Shown in pieces: positions 17,069 through 24,421 of a stretch of 57,363 nucleotides of DNA. The position numbers and the translations under genes were made by a program. How positions within the stretch are numbered: the first letter of the stretch is position 1; each line of letters begins with the position of its first letter. The DNA comes from Acidimicrobiia bacterium (GTDB lineage Bacteria; Acidobacteriota; Terriglobia; Bryobacterales; Bryobacteraceae). The stretch is from NCBI GenBank assembly GCA_016871315.1, contig VFZE01000037.1:1-57363 (forward strand). Direction: 5' to 3'. The notes under the pieces were generated by a model. That model was not told the DNA's origin, ran no database searches, and saw only the letters and a list, made by a program, of their open reading frames with translations.

Positions 17069-17074
17069 ATTGTA
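17069..17074 (-). promoter_or_regulatory. -10-like box, predicted leaderless promoter of the DUF1080 gene
   Basis: TACAAT on the minus strand ends 7 nt before ATG 17061, with no Shine-Dalgarno. Divergent to the nitrilase box. Confidence 0.45.
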
Positions 17075-17109
17075 TCACCGGGGTGGAGCCACTGGAATCC
17101 GATATAGAA

Positions 17110-17115
17110 TAGAAT
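17110..17115 (+). promoter_or_regulatory. -10-like box, predicted leaderless promoter of the nitrilase gene
   Basis: TAGAAT ends 8 nt before ATG 17124. A second overlapping TAGAAT lies at 17105-17110. No ribosome site intervenes. Confidence 0.45.
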
Positions 17116-17123
17116 GACCGTGG

Positions 17124-18416
17124 ATGTCCAATTTGCGGCTGTTCTGCCTCGTTTTGCTTTTTGGCGCGGTGATGTGCGGCGCCGAGCCCATCCGCTGGAG
17201 CCAGTCCGGCTTCGACTCCTCACCTGATGGCTGGACCCGTTGGGCCCCGCGCGAGGAAATCGCCCCGCGCGCTTTCCTTGAGACCTCCGTGAGCCGCGGC
17301 CAGCCGAACTCTCTCGCTGTCGCGGCAGATGGCAATGCGGCCGCTTTTGGCGGCTGGCAGTATACCCTGAGCGGAATTCAGCCGCGCGTTTTCTATCGCT
17401 TCCTCGCCCACTACCGCTGCGAACGCGTCGCCCAGGAATCGCTGCAAATTCTGGCGCGGCTGGACTGGCTGTCGGCCTCGGGGAAACGCGTCTCCCAACC
17501 CGAACATCCATGGCTCGTCTCCCGTGACGGCGCGTGGCGCCGCCTCTCGATGGAGGTTCCGGCGCCGGAAGACGCCGCCGCCGTCAAAATTCAGCTGTTC
17601 CTGCGGAATGCCCCCAACGCCACCGTATGGTGGGACGATCTTTCCTTTCACGAGATCCCGGACCCCGGCCCGCGCAACGTCCGCATCGCCTCGGTCAACC
17701 TACGTCCGCGCCAGACCGGCTCCGCGCAGGCCAGCGTCGACAGGTTCCTGCAACTCATCGGCAGCTCGGTGTCCGCCGCGGACATCATTCTACTGCCGGA
17801 AGGGATTACGATGATCGGGACAGGCAAGAGCTTTCCCGAAGTCGCCGAATCAGTGCCGGGTCCGACAACCGCGCGACTTGCGGAAATGGCGCGCCGCAAA
17901 CGCGCCTATATCGCCGCCGGCATCTATGAGCGGGATGGCACTGCAATCTACAACACCGCGGTGCTGTTGGATCGGGAAGGCAATCTGGCGGGCAAGTACC
18001 GGAAGGTATACCTGCCGCGTGAGGAACTGGAGGGCGGTCTGACTCCCGGCAGCTCCTATCCGGTGTTCCCTACCGACTTCGGCAAAGTCGGGATGATGAT
18101 CTGTTGGGACGTCCAATTCGCCGATCCTGCGCGTCATCTGGCGCTGCAGGGCGCCGAAATCCTGCTGGTTCCGATTTGGGGTGGCGATCTTAGCCTGGCC
18201 AAGGCGAGAGCGATTGAGAACCGCGTCTTTCTTGTCTCGTCCGGTTACGATTACCCCACCCACATCATGGATCCCAACGGCGAGATCCTCTCCCAAGCCG
18301 CTTCAGATGGCTCCATCGCCTACTCGGTCATCGACCTCAACCGCCGTTACCTGGACCGCTGGCTCGGTGATATGCGGGCGCGATTTCACAAAGAGGTCCG
18401 GCTCGACCTTCCCTGA
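17124..18416 (+). CDS. Exported nitrilase-superfamily amidohydrolase with N-terminal beta domain
   Basis: 430 residues. Signal peptide (about 1-20), then an all-beta domain (about 22-180; KIQLFLRNAPNATVWWDDLSF) like a carbohydrate-binding jelly roll, then a carbon-nitrogen hydrolase domain (185-425). The catalytic triad is visible: Glu226 in LLPEG, Lys294 in KYRKVYLP and Cys327 in MICWDVQ. These enzymes hydrolyse nitriles or amides, or reverse N-acylation. Most are cytoplasmic, so export together with a binding domain is unusual and suggests an extracellular amide, perhaps in a polymer. Divergent from the DUF1080 gene across a 62-bp gap. Confidence 0.82.
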   Translation: MSNLRLFCLVLLFGAVMCGAEPIRWSQSGFDSSPDGWTRWAPREEIAPRAFLETSVSRGQPNSLAVAADGNAAAFGGWQYTLSGIQPRVFYRFLAHYRCERVAQESLQILARLDWLSASGKRVSQPEHPWLVSRDGAWRRLSMEVPAPEDAAAVKIQLFLRNAPNATVWWDDLSFHEIPDPGPRNVRIASVNLRPRQTGSAQASVDRFLQLIGSSVSAADIILLPEGITMIGTGKSFPEVAESVPGPTTARLAEMARRKRAYIAAGIYERDGTAIYNTAVLLDREGNLAGKYRKVYLPREELEGGLTPGSSYPVFPTDFGKVGMMICWDVQFADPARHLALQGAEILLVPIWGGDLSLAKARAIENRVFLVSSGYDYPTHIMDPNGEILSQAASDGSIAYSVIDLNRRYLDRWLGDMRARFHKEVRLDLP

Positions 18417-18506
18417 AACGGGGCGCCTGAAACACGGCTCAGGCGGAACCGCAAACCGCAACCGGCGAGCATTCACGCCGCGCGGCCACCCGCCGCGCCA
18501 CCCGAT

Positions 18507-19232
18507 CTACCTCTCCAAGGTCACGATTCCGATCCGCAGCGTGTTCCGGCCCTCGCTCATTCCGCCAAAAACGTGCGTCCCGACGGTGAATCTGCGCCGC
18601 AACGATAAAACACTGCCCACTTCGCGCTGCTCCCAATCATCGAAACGTACAACCTCGCCTCGAATTCGGCCCGTGAGCAATAGCTCCAGCCCCAGTGGAT
18701 CATGCGCGATCTCCACAAGGTTCCCCTGCAATGTCGCGTACTCACCCGTCAGCCCGCAAATCGGGCAGATCTCCACATCGGCGTGATTGGGATTCGTGTG
18801 CTCCACCTCGTAGTGCGCGCTCGCGGCCACCCGGTAATACCGCTTCCCCTCCATCGTCACCTCGTGTAGTTTCGCCGCCTCCAGGCTCGAATGGTAGTAC
18901 CGCATGTGGAACGCATGCGAATGCTGTAGCGCGCGGTGCCGGTTGTCCTCCCACGGCTGCAAATGCTCCAGCCGGAAGTCGGAATCGCAGCCCTCGGGAT
19001 TGGAAAACGGTCCGTAGTACTCGCGCAGCCGCATCGCCGACCGAAGGTTGGACCTCACCAGCTTCACCGCATCGGCATAGTTCGCCGCCAATGCTGCTTC
19101 CACGTAGAACCACGCATTGGGATACCGCGGCATCGACGCCGGAAACGCCGTCTTCGCCGGCAACTGGAAACTGGCCAGATCCGCGCCAGGCAAACTCACC
19201 GCCGCCAGCAGCGCACAACCCAGGCGCAACAT
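18507..19232 (-). CDS. Exported protein of unknown function with CPICG motif
   Basis: 241 residues. Hydrophobic N-terminus consistent with a signal peptide (about 1-17). No family recognised. Features: a His-rich middle (HRALQHSHAFHMRYYHSS, about 100-120), ICPICGLTGEY (about 160-170) resembling half a zinc or iron-sulfur knuckle, and a beta-rich C-terminus. The start overlaps the stop of the upstream outer-membrane protein gene (TGATG), so the two are translationally coupled and probably work together. The Cys pair with many His suggests metal binding, which is inference only. The 90 bp beyond its end, up to the nitrilase stop, show no gene. Confidence 0.65.
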   Translation of the reverse strand: MLRLGCALLAAVSLPGADLASFQLPAKTAFPASMPRYPNAWFYVEAALAANYADAVKLVRSNLRSAMRLREYYGPFSNPEGCDSDFRLEHLQPWEDNRHRALQHSHAFHMRYYHSSLEAAKLHEVTMEGKRYYRVAASAHYEVEHTNPNHADVEICPICGLTGEYATLQGNLVEIAHDPLGLELLLTGRIRGEVVRFDDWEQREVGSVLSLRRRFTVGTHVFGGMSEGRNTLRIGIVTLER

Positions 19233-19870
19233 CAGAACGAGAACCCGAGCCCGAAGCTGGCTTCCTGCATCCGCACGGTCCCGCCCGATCGCGTCGCGTC
19301 GGAGAACTTCAGGTCATACGGCTTGCCGCCCATATACTCGCGCCCATCAATCCTCAAGTGCACCCGCGGCGCGATCCGCAGCTTCAACCCCAGCCCAAAA
19401 TTCGCCCCGTAGTTCCGAGTTTTGAATGTCTCAATCCCCGCCAAACTCGGCCGGCCGTAATCGGTCATCTGCAATCCGCCCGTGATGTAGGGCCGCCACC
19501 GCTCTCCCCTCGGCATCATGTACATCAGAAAATTGTAGGCCCCCTGCCGCATCGTAATCTTGCTCGACTGCGTCGTCGCCACTGTAACCCGGTTCACCAC
19601 CGCCCGCGTCGTCGCCGTCAAATCTCCCTTGTTCACCAAGTACGTGAACTCGTGCCCATAGTAGCCCTTGGTGTTGATCGTGAACCGCGCTCCGGCCCCG
19701 TTCCGCAGCTTGATCCGGGTGTCGTCATCCCGCGGCTGCTCCGCCGAGTACGAGCCCAGCTGCGCCTTCCCGAACCGGTAGTAGGCGCCCTGCAAGTTGA
19801 ACTCAAACGGCTGCCCCAGCGCCGTCCCACAAGCTGCCAGCAGCCCAACAAAACAAAGGAAGAATTTCAT
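19232..19870 (-). CDS. Outer-membrane beta-barrel protein
   Basis: 212 residues. Signal peptide (MKFFLCFVGLLAACGTALGQ), then alternating amphipathic strands (EFNLQGAYYRF, GYYGHEFTYLVNKG, RPYITGGLQMTDYG, GANFGLGLKLRIAPRVHLRID) and a C-terminal Phe in SFGLGFSF, the usual outer-membrane insertion signal. Size and pattern fit an eight-stranded OmpA/OmpX-like barrel (porin-like OMP_b-brl domain). Function not deducible. It is the first gene of a two-gene unit with the unknown protein downstream. Confidence 0.78.
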   Translation of the reverse strand: MKFFLCFVGLLAACGTALGQPFEFNLQGAYYRFGKAQLGSYSAEQPRDDDTRIKLRNGAGARFTINTKGYYGHEFTYLVNKGDLTATTRAVVNRVTVATTQSSKITMRQGAYNFLMYMMPRGERWRPYITGGLQMTDYGRPSLAGIETFKTRNYGANFGLGLKLRIAPRVHLRIDGREYMGGKPYDLKFSDATRSGGTVRMQEASFGLGFSF

Positions 19871-19979
19871 AGGTTGTTAAGAAATGTCCGCTCTTCTGCC
19901 CCTGGGCAAAATCGAGAGACGAACCACCAAAGTAGCACGTTTCCTTCAATGTGGGCGTTTTTTGATCACTCCCTCTTGA

Positions 19980-20003
19980 TATATATATTGATTCATATAT
20001 ATA
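19980..20003. promoter_or_regulatory. AT-rich inverted repeat, candidate PadR operator
   Basis: Two perfect 9-bp arms (TATATATAT at 19980-19988 and ATATATATA at 19995-20003) flank a 6-bp spacer. It lies 11 nt before the PadR start codon, in a locally very AT-rich patch within GC-rich DNA. PadR regulators bind such dyads and often repress themselves. It probably overlaps the promoter. Confidence 0.55.
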
Positions 20004-20014
20004 CTGGAGCAGAT

Positions 20015-20365
20015 ATGCCCAAGCCTCCTCTCCCCGGCGACTTCCTGCCCCTTCGCTCCAACTGGTTCCATATCCTCCTCTCCCTCGCCGATAACGACCA
20101 GCACGGCTACGGCATCATGCAGGACGTCCTCGATCGCACCTCCGGAAAACTGCGTCTCTGGCCAGCCACCCTTTACGGCACCCTCAACCGTCTCTCCCAG
20201 GAGGGGCTCATCGAGGAATCCCCGCACCGCCCCGCCGGCGATCTGGACGACGCCCGCCGCCGCTACTACCGCCTCACTCACCTCGGCCGCCGCGTCCTCA
20301 ATGCCGAATCGGCCCGCCTCCGCGAGCTCGTCCGCCTCATCGACGCGAAAGCAACCGCAAGGTAA
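20015..20365 (+). CDS. PadR-family transcriptional regulator
   Basis: 116 residues from ATG 20015, preceded by GGAG at 20006-20009. The winged-helix N-terminal domain shows FHILLSLADNDQHGYGIMQDV, then the recognition region LWPATLYGTLNRLSQEGLI and the wing DDARRRYYRLTHLGRRVL. A short C-terminal helix allows dimerisation, as in small PadR (subfamily-2) proteins. It ends 6 nt before the ADOP permease gene. PadR-ADOP pairs are a common acidobacterial arrangement, so it most likely represses both genes through the dyad just upstream. Confidence 0.9.
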   Translation: MPKPPLPGDFLPLRSNWFHILLSLADNDQHGYGIMQDVLDRTSGKLRLWPATLYGTLNRLSQEGLIEESPHRPAGDLDDARRRYYRLTHLGRRVLNAESARLRELVRLIDAKATAR

Positions 20366-20371
20366 CCACAC

Positions 20372-22993
20372 ATGCCAAACTCCGCTTCCCTCTCCATCCG
20401 CCTCTACCGCTGGCTCGCCCGCGCCTTCCCCGAAGAGTTCCGCCACGCCTTCGCCGAACCTCTCAACCAGGCCTCCGAAGAGATCATCCGCGATGCCGCC
20501 TCGCGCCGCGGCTGGCTCGGCCTCCTACCCGTCTTCGCCGATCTCCTCTTCCGCCTCTCCGCCGAACACCTACGCGATCTTTCCGCTGATCTTCGTTACG
20601 CGCTCCGCCAGCTCCGCAACTCCCCCGGCTTCGCCCTCACCGCCATCCTCTCCCTCACCATCGGCATCGGCATGACCACAAGCATGTACTCCCAGTTCCG
20701 CTCCACCATCTTCCGCAGCCTCCCCGCCGTAGCCCAACCCGCCACGCTCCTCACCACCCGCCAAAGCTTCTCCTATCCCAACTACAAAGCCCTCCGCGAC
20801 TCCAGCGGCCAATGGCAATCCCTTGCCGCGTACCTCGCTCCCGTTCCCTTCGCTCTCGGCGAACCAGGCCGCGCCACGCGCGTCTGGGGCCACCTCGTCA
20901 GTGACAACTACTTCCAGTTACTCGGTCTTCACTACCGCTTCTCCGACGCTCCCGCCGCCGTCATCAGCCACCGTCTCTGGAAGAACCACTTCGCCTCCGA
21001 GCGCAACCTTCCCGGCAAGACCATCTATCTCAACGGCCAGCCTATCACCGTCCTCGCCGTAGCGCCCGAAGAGTTCCTCGGCGCGTCCCCCATGATGATG
21101 GCCGCCGACGTCTGGATCCCGGTCACCGCTCAGAAGTCCATCGCTCCGGAACTCGCCTCCTCGCCGCTGGAAGACCGCAAGGTAGCCGCTTTCCATATCC
21201 TGGGCCGCCTCAACCCCGGCCTCGACTCAGAGCAAGCCGAAACCGCCATGGACGGCTTCCTCCGCCGCCAGGAGCAGCAGTACAACGATCCCGGTAAGGA
21301 GCGCAAGGAGCGCCGCATCACCCTCCTCCCCGGCGGCCGCCTCGTCCCCATCCGCGATCAGGACCTGCCCGCCGTGAGCGGCTTCGCCCTCGTCCTCGCC
21401 GGCCTCATGCTCTGGATCGCCGGAGCCAACGTCGGCAACCTGCTGCTTGCGCGCTCCGCCTTCCGTTCCCAGGAGATCGCCACGCGCCTCGCCATGGGAG
21501 CCGGCCGGTCCCGCATCATCCGCCAGCTCATCACCGAGAGCTCCCTCATCGCCATCCTCGGCGGCATCGGAGCCGTCGCCTTCGCCTGGTGGAGCATGAT
21601 CTCCTCGGACGCCGTCCTCGCGCTGCTTCCTGAATACACCAACCTCACTTGGATCTTCGATTGGGAAACCTACGCCGTCTCCGCCGCCGTCGGCCTGCTG
21701 CTCGGCATCCTCTGCGGACTCGCCCCCGCTCTCCAAGCCTCCCGCGTCGGCCTCGCGCCCATGCTCAAGGAAGGAGCCGCCGCGCGCCTTCGCCGCTTCC
21801 GCTGGTGGAGCGCGCGCAACATGCTCGTCTTCCAGCAGGTCGCCGGCTCGCTCGCCCTGCTGCTCGTCACCGGCTTCATCGTCCTCGGTTTCGCCCGTTC
21901 CTCCTCCACCAAGCTCGGCTTCGAACCCGCCGGTCTCCACCTCGTCTCCATCGATCCGCTCCGCGACGGCCTTTCCGCCGAACAAACCCGCCAGCTGATC
22001 TCTTCCCTTCCCGACCAGCTACGCCTGCTCCCCGAGGTCCATGCCGCCTCGCTCTCCCTCTCCCCACCCTTCGGAGCCTTTGGCGCTGAATCGGTCACCG
22101 CCACCGACGTCTCTCCCGGTGGCAAAATCCAGCTCAGCCTCCGCACCGAGCAGGTCGGCGCAGGCTTCTTTGAAACCGCCGGCATCCCCATCCTCGCCGG
22201 ACGCGCCTTTCATCCGGACGACCACCGCCGTCCTGTCCCCGTCACCATCGTCAATCAGAAGATGGCCGCCGAAAACTGGCCCGGACAGCATGCCACCGGC
22301 CGCACGATCGAACTCGAAGGCGTCACCCACGAAGTCATCGGTGTCGCCTCCAATGTCCGTAGCGGCTTCGCCATGGATCTTGTCCACCCCGGAGCTTACC
22401 GCCTCACCAGGCCGGCCGACTTCCTGACACCCGGCCCCCAGGGCGTCATCCTCCTGCTGCGCACGCCTCCCGGCGTCGATGCCGCCGCCCTGCTCCGCCG
22501 CCACCTCGCCCGCACCGATCCCCGCATCACAGTATTCAACTCGCGATCAGCCGCCGAGGTCGTTCAAAAAATGAACCACATCTCCGAACTCACCATGATG
22601 GTTTACGGCGGCATGGGTCTGTTCTCCCTCATCCTCGCCGTCATCGGACTCGCCGGCGTCACCGCCTATGCCGTCGCCCAGCGGTCACATGAAATCGGCA
22701 TCCGCGTCGCCCTCGGCGCTACCCGCCTCCGCATCCTGCGGCTCGTCATGCGCGAAGGAGCCGCTCTCGTCATCACCGGCCTCGTGACCGGGATGGCCAT
22801 GGCCATCTCGCTTACCAAGCTGCTCGCCTCCTTCGTCGATGGCCTCACCCAGGCCCTGGCAATCAGCACCTCCGACCCGCTTCTGCTCGCTGGCGCGCCG
22901 CTGCTTCTTGCCCTGCTTACGCTCGCCGCCTGCTATATCCCCGCGCGCCGCGCCGCACGCATCGACCCTGTCGCCGCCCTCCGCCGCGAATGA
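20372..22993 (+). CDS. Acidobacterial duplicated orphan permease (ADOP), MacB/FtsX type
   Basis: 873 residues. An N-terminal cytoplasmic region (about 1-75) includes LSADLRYALRQLRNSPGFAL, typical of the ADOP family. The protein then shows the MacB layout twice: a membrane helix, a periplasmic core domain (about 110-330 and 500-730) and an FtsX-like three-helix permease block (about 335-460 and 745-870; ARSAFRSQEIATRLAMGAG and QRSHEIGIRVALGATRLR). MacB-type permeases couple cytoplasmic ATP use to periplasmic work, but no ATPase gene is adjacent, hence 'orphan'. Regulated by the PadR gene 6 nt upstream. It ends 1 nt from the convergent DUF1501 gene. Confidence 0.9.
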   Translation: MPNSASLSIRLYRWLARAFPEEFRHAFAEPLNQASEEIIRDAASRRGWLGLLPVFADLLFRLSAEHLRDLSADLRYALRQLRNSPGFALTAILSLTIGIGMTTSMYSQFRSTIFRSLPAVAQPATLLTTRQSFSYPNYKALRDSSGQWQSLAAYLAPVPFALGEPGRATRVWGHLVSDNYFQLLGLHYRFSDAPAAVISHRLWKNHFASERNLPGKTIYLNGQPITVLAVAPEEFLGASPMMMAADVWIPVTAQKSIAPELASSPLEDRKVAAFHILGRLNPGLDSEQAETAMDGFLRRQEQQYNDPGKERKERRITLLPGGRLVPIRDQDLPAVSGFALVLAGLMLWIAGANVGNLLLARSAFRSQEIATRLAMGAGRSRIIRQLITESSLIAILGGIGAVAFAWWSMISSDAVLALLPEYTNLTWIFDWETYAVSAAVGLLLGILCGLAPALQASRVGLAPMLKEGAAARLRRFRWWSARNMLVFQQVAGSLALLLVTGFIVLGFARSSSTKLGFEPAGLHLVSIDPLRDGLSAEQTRQLISSLPDQLRLLPEVHAASLSLSPPFGAFGAESVTATDVSPGGKIQLSLRTEQVGAGFFETAGIPILAGRAFHPDDHRRPVPVTIVNQKMAAENWPGQHATGRTIELEGVTHEVIGVASNVRSGFAMDLVHPGAYRLTRPADFLTPGPQGVILLLRTPPGVDAAALLRRHLARTDPRITVFNSRSAAEVVQKMNHISELTMMVYGGMGLFSLILAVIGLAGVTAYAVAQRSHEIGIRVALGATRLRILRLVMREGAALVITGLVTGMAMAISLTKLLASFVDGLTQALAISTSDPLLLAGAPLLLALLTLAACYIPARRAARIDPVAALRRE

Positions 22994-24421
22994 TCAGCCC
23001 TTCAGCAGGAACTCCGTGAACTCGTGCTCCCCATGCACGTCGGTCAGCCGCTGATCCCGGCCCTGGTAGAAATAGGTCAGCCGCGTATGGTCAAGCCCCA
23101 TCATCCGTAGCACCGTCGCGTTCACGTCATGCGCTGTGATCGGATTCTCCCGCGGCCGCAGTCCGAACTCGTCGGTGGAACCCAGCACCCGTCCGCCACT
23201 GATCCCCGCTCCCGCCATCCATAGGCTGAACGCATAAGGGTGATGATCGCGCCCCTTGGCTCCCTCCGCCAGCGGCGTACGCCCGAACTCCGAGGCCCAC
23301 ACCACCAGCGTCGTCTCCAGCAGACCGCGCCCCGCCAGGTCTTTCAATAATGCCGCGATGGGCAAATCTGATTTCCCCGCCATCTTCACGTGCGAACCCA
23401 CCAGGTCGTTATGCGCCCCGTCCCAGTCATCGCCCAGGTGCGTCCCCGAGTACAGCTGCACGAACCGAACCCCGCGCTCCACCAGCCGACGCGCCAGCAG
23501 GCACTTCCTCCCGAAGTCGTCCGTCTGCGGCTCGCCGATCCCGTACAGGTTCTTGGTCGCCTCCGTTTCGCCCGACAGGTCCACCGCCTCCGGAGCCGTC
23601 GCCTGCATCCGGAACGCCAGCTCATAGGACGCGATCCGCGCCTCCAGCTCCGTATCGCCCGGCCGCGCCTCCAGGTGCCGCCGGTTCATCGCCTGCATCA
23701 GGTCCAGCGTCCGCCGCTGCGCCTCGCTGCTCAACCCCTGCGGGCTCCCCAAGTCCAGAATCGGCATTTGCCCCGCGCGGAACATCGTGCCCTGATACAC
23801 CGCGGGAAGGTAACCTGCCCCGTATCCCTGCGGCCCCGACTTCATCGCCCCGTCGCTGATCACCACAAAGGCCGGCAGGTTCCGGTTCTCGCTCCCCAAT
23901 CCATACACCGCCCACGAGCCCAGGCACGGCTTGCCCGGAAACTGCGAGCCCGTGCTCAGCAGGTACATCGCCGGAGCATGGTCAAACGCATCCCCGTGGC
24001 AGCTCCGCACCAGCACCATCTCATCCACGTGCCGCGCCATGTGGGGAAACAGCTCCGACACCTCGATCCCCGACTGCCCGTGCTTGGCGAACTTCCACGG
24101 ACTGCCCCGGATGATCGCCTTCGTGAAGTCGATCCGCGACGTCTTCAACCCCTTGGCGAAGCTCGGCGGAAGCGTCTGCCCCGACAGCCGCGTCAGCTCC
24201 GGCTTCGGGTCCCATGTATCGATGTGGCTCACCCCGCCGTGCATGAACAGGAAGATCACGCTCTTGGCCCGCGCCGGCTGGTGCGGCGCCTTAGGAGCCA
24301 GTGGATTCGCCGTCTCCGCCTGAAGCAGCGCGCTCGCCGCCGCAGCGCCAAACCCCATCCCGGCTCGCGCCAGGAACCTTCTTCGCGTTGTCCTGTCTTC
24401 AGTCCACATAAGCAAACTCAT
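22994..24421 (-). CDS. DUF1501 Tat-exported protein (second copy)
   Basis: 475 residues (ATG 24421; ATG 24409 is also possible). A twin-arginine signal (TTRRRFLARAG) is followed by the DUF1501 alkaline-phosphatase-like fold: VIFLFMHGGVSHIDTWDPKP, LVRSCHGDAFDHAPA, VVWASEFGRTP and KGRDHHPYAFSLWMAG. His and Asp residues sit where sulfatase-superfamily metal ligands occur, but no formylglycine motif is present. DUF1501 genes almost always accompany DUF1549/DUF1553 (PSD1) genes in Planctomycetes and Acidobacteria; their reaction is unknown. The start overlaps the end of the PSD1 gene by 23 nt. It is the last gene of a seven-gene run. Confidence 0.87.
   Translation of the reverse strand: MSLLMWTEDRTTRRRFLARAGMGFGAAAASALLQAETANPLAPKAPHQPARAKSVIFLFMHGGVSHIDTWDPKPELTRLSGQTLPPSFAKGLKTSRIDFTKAIIRGSPWKFAKHGQSGIEVSELFPHMARHVDEMVLVRSCHGDAFDHAPAMYLLSTGSQFPGKPCLGSWAVYGLGSENRNLPAFVVISDGAMKSGPQGYGAGYLPAVYQGTMFRAGQMPILDLGSPQGLSSEAQRRTLDLMQAMNRRHLEARPGDTELEARIASYELAFRMQATAPEAVDLSGETEATKNLYGIGEPQTDDFGRKCLLARRLVERGVRFVQLYSGTHLGDDWDGAHNDLVGSHVKMAGKSDLPIAALLKDLAGRGLLETTLVVWASEFGRTPLAEGAKGRDHHPYAFSLWMAGAGISGGRVLGSTDEFGLRPRENPITAHDVNATVLRMMGLDHTRLTYFYQGRDQRLTDVHGEHEFTEFLLKG

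Noticed and set aside
18695-20014. Upstream part of the long plus-strand frame that ends in the PadR gene
   Set aside because: Only the last 116 residues form a protein domain; the earlier part is antisense to the barrel and unknown-protein genes, and a ribosome site marks ATG 20015.
21227-21985. 252-residue minus-strand frame rich in Gly, Glu and Asp
   Set aside because: Antisense to the ADOP permease; no hydrophobic core or motif.
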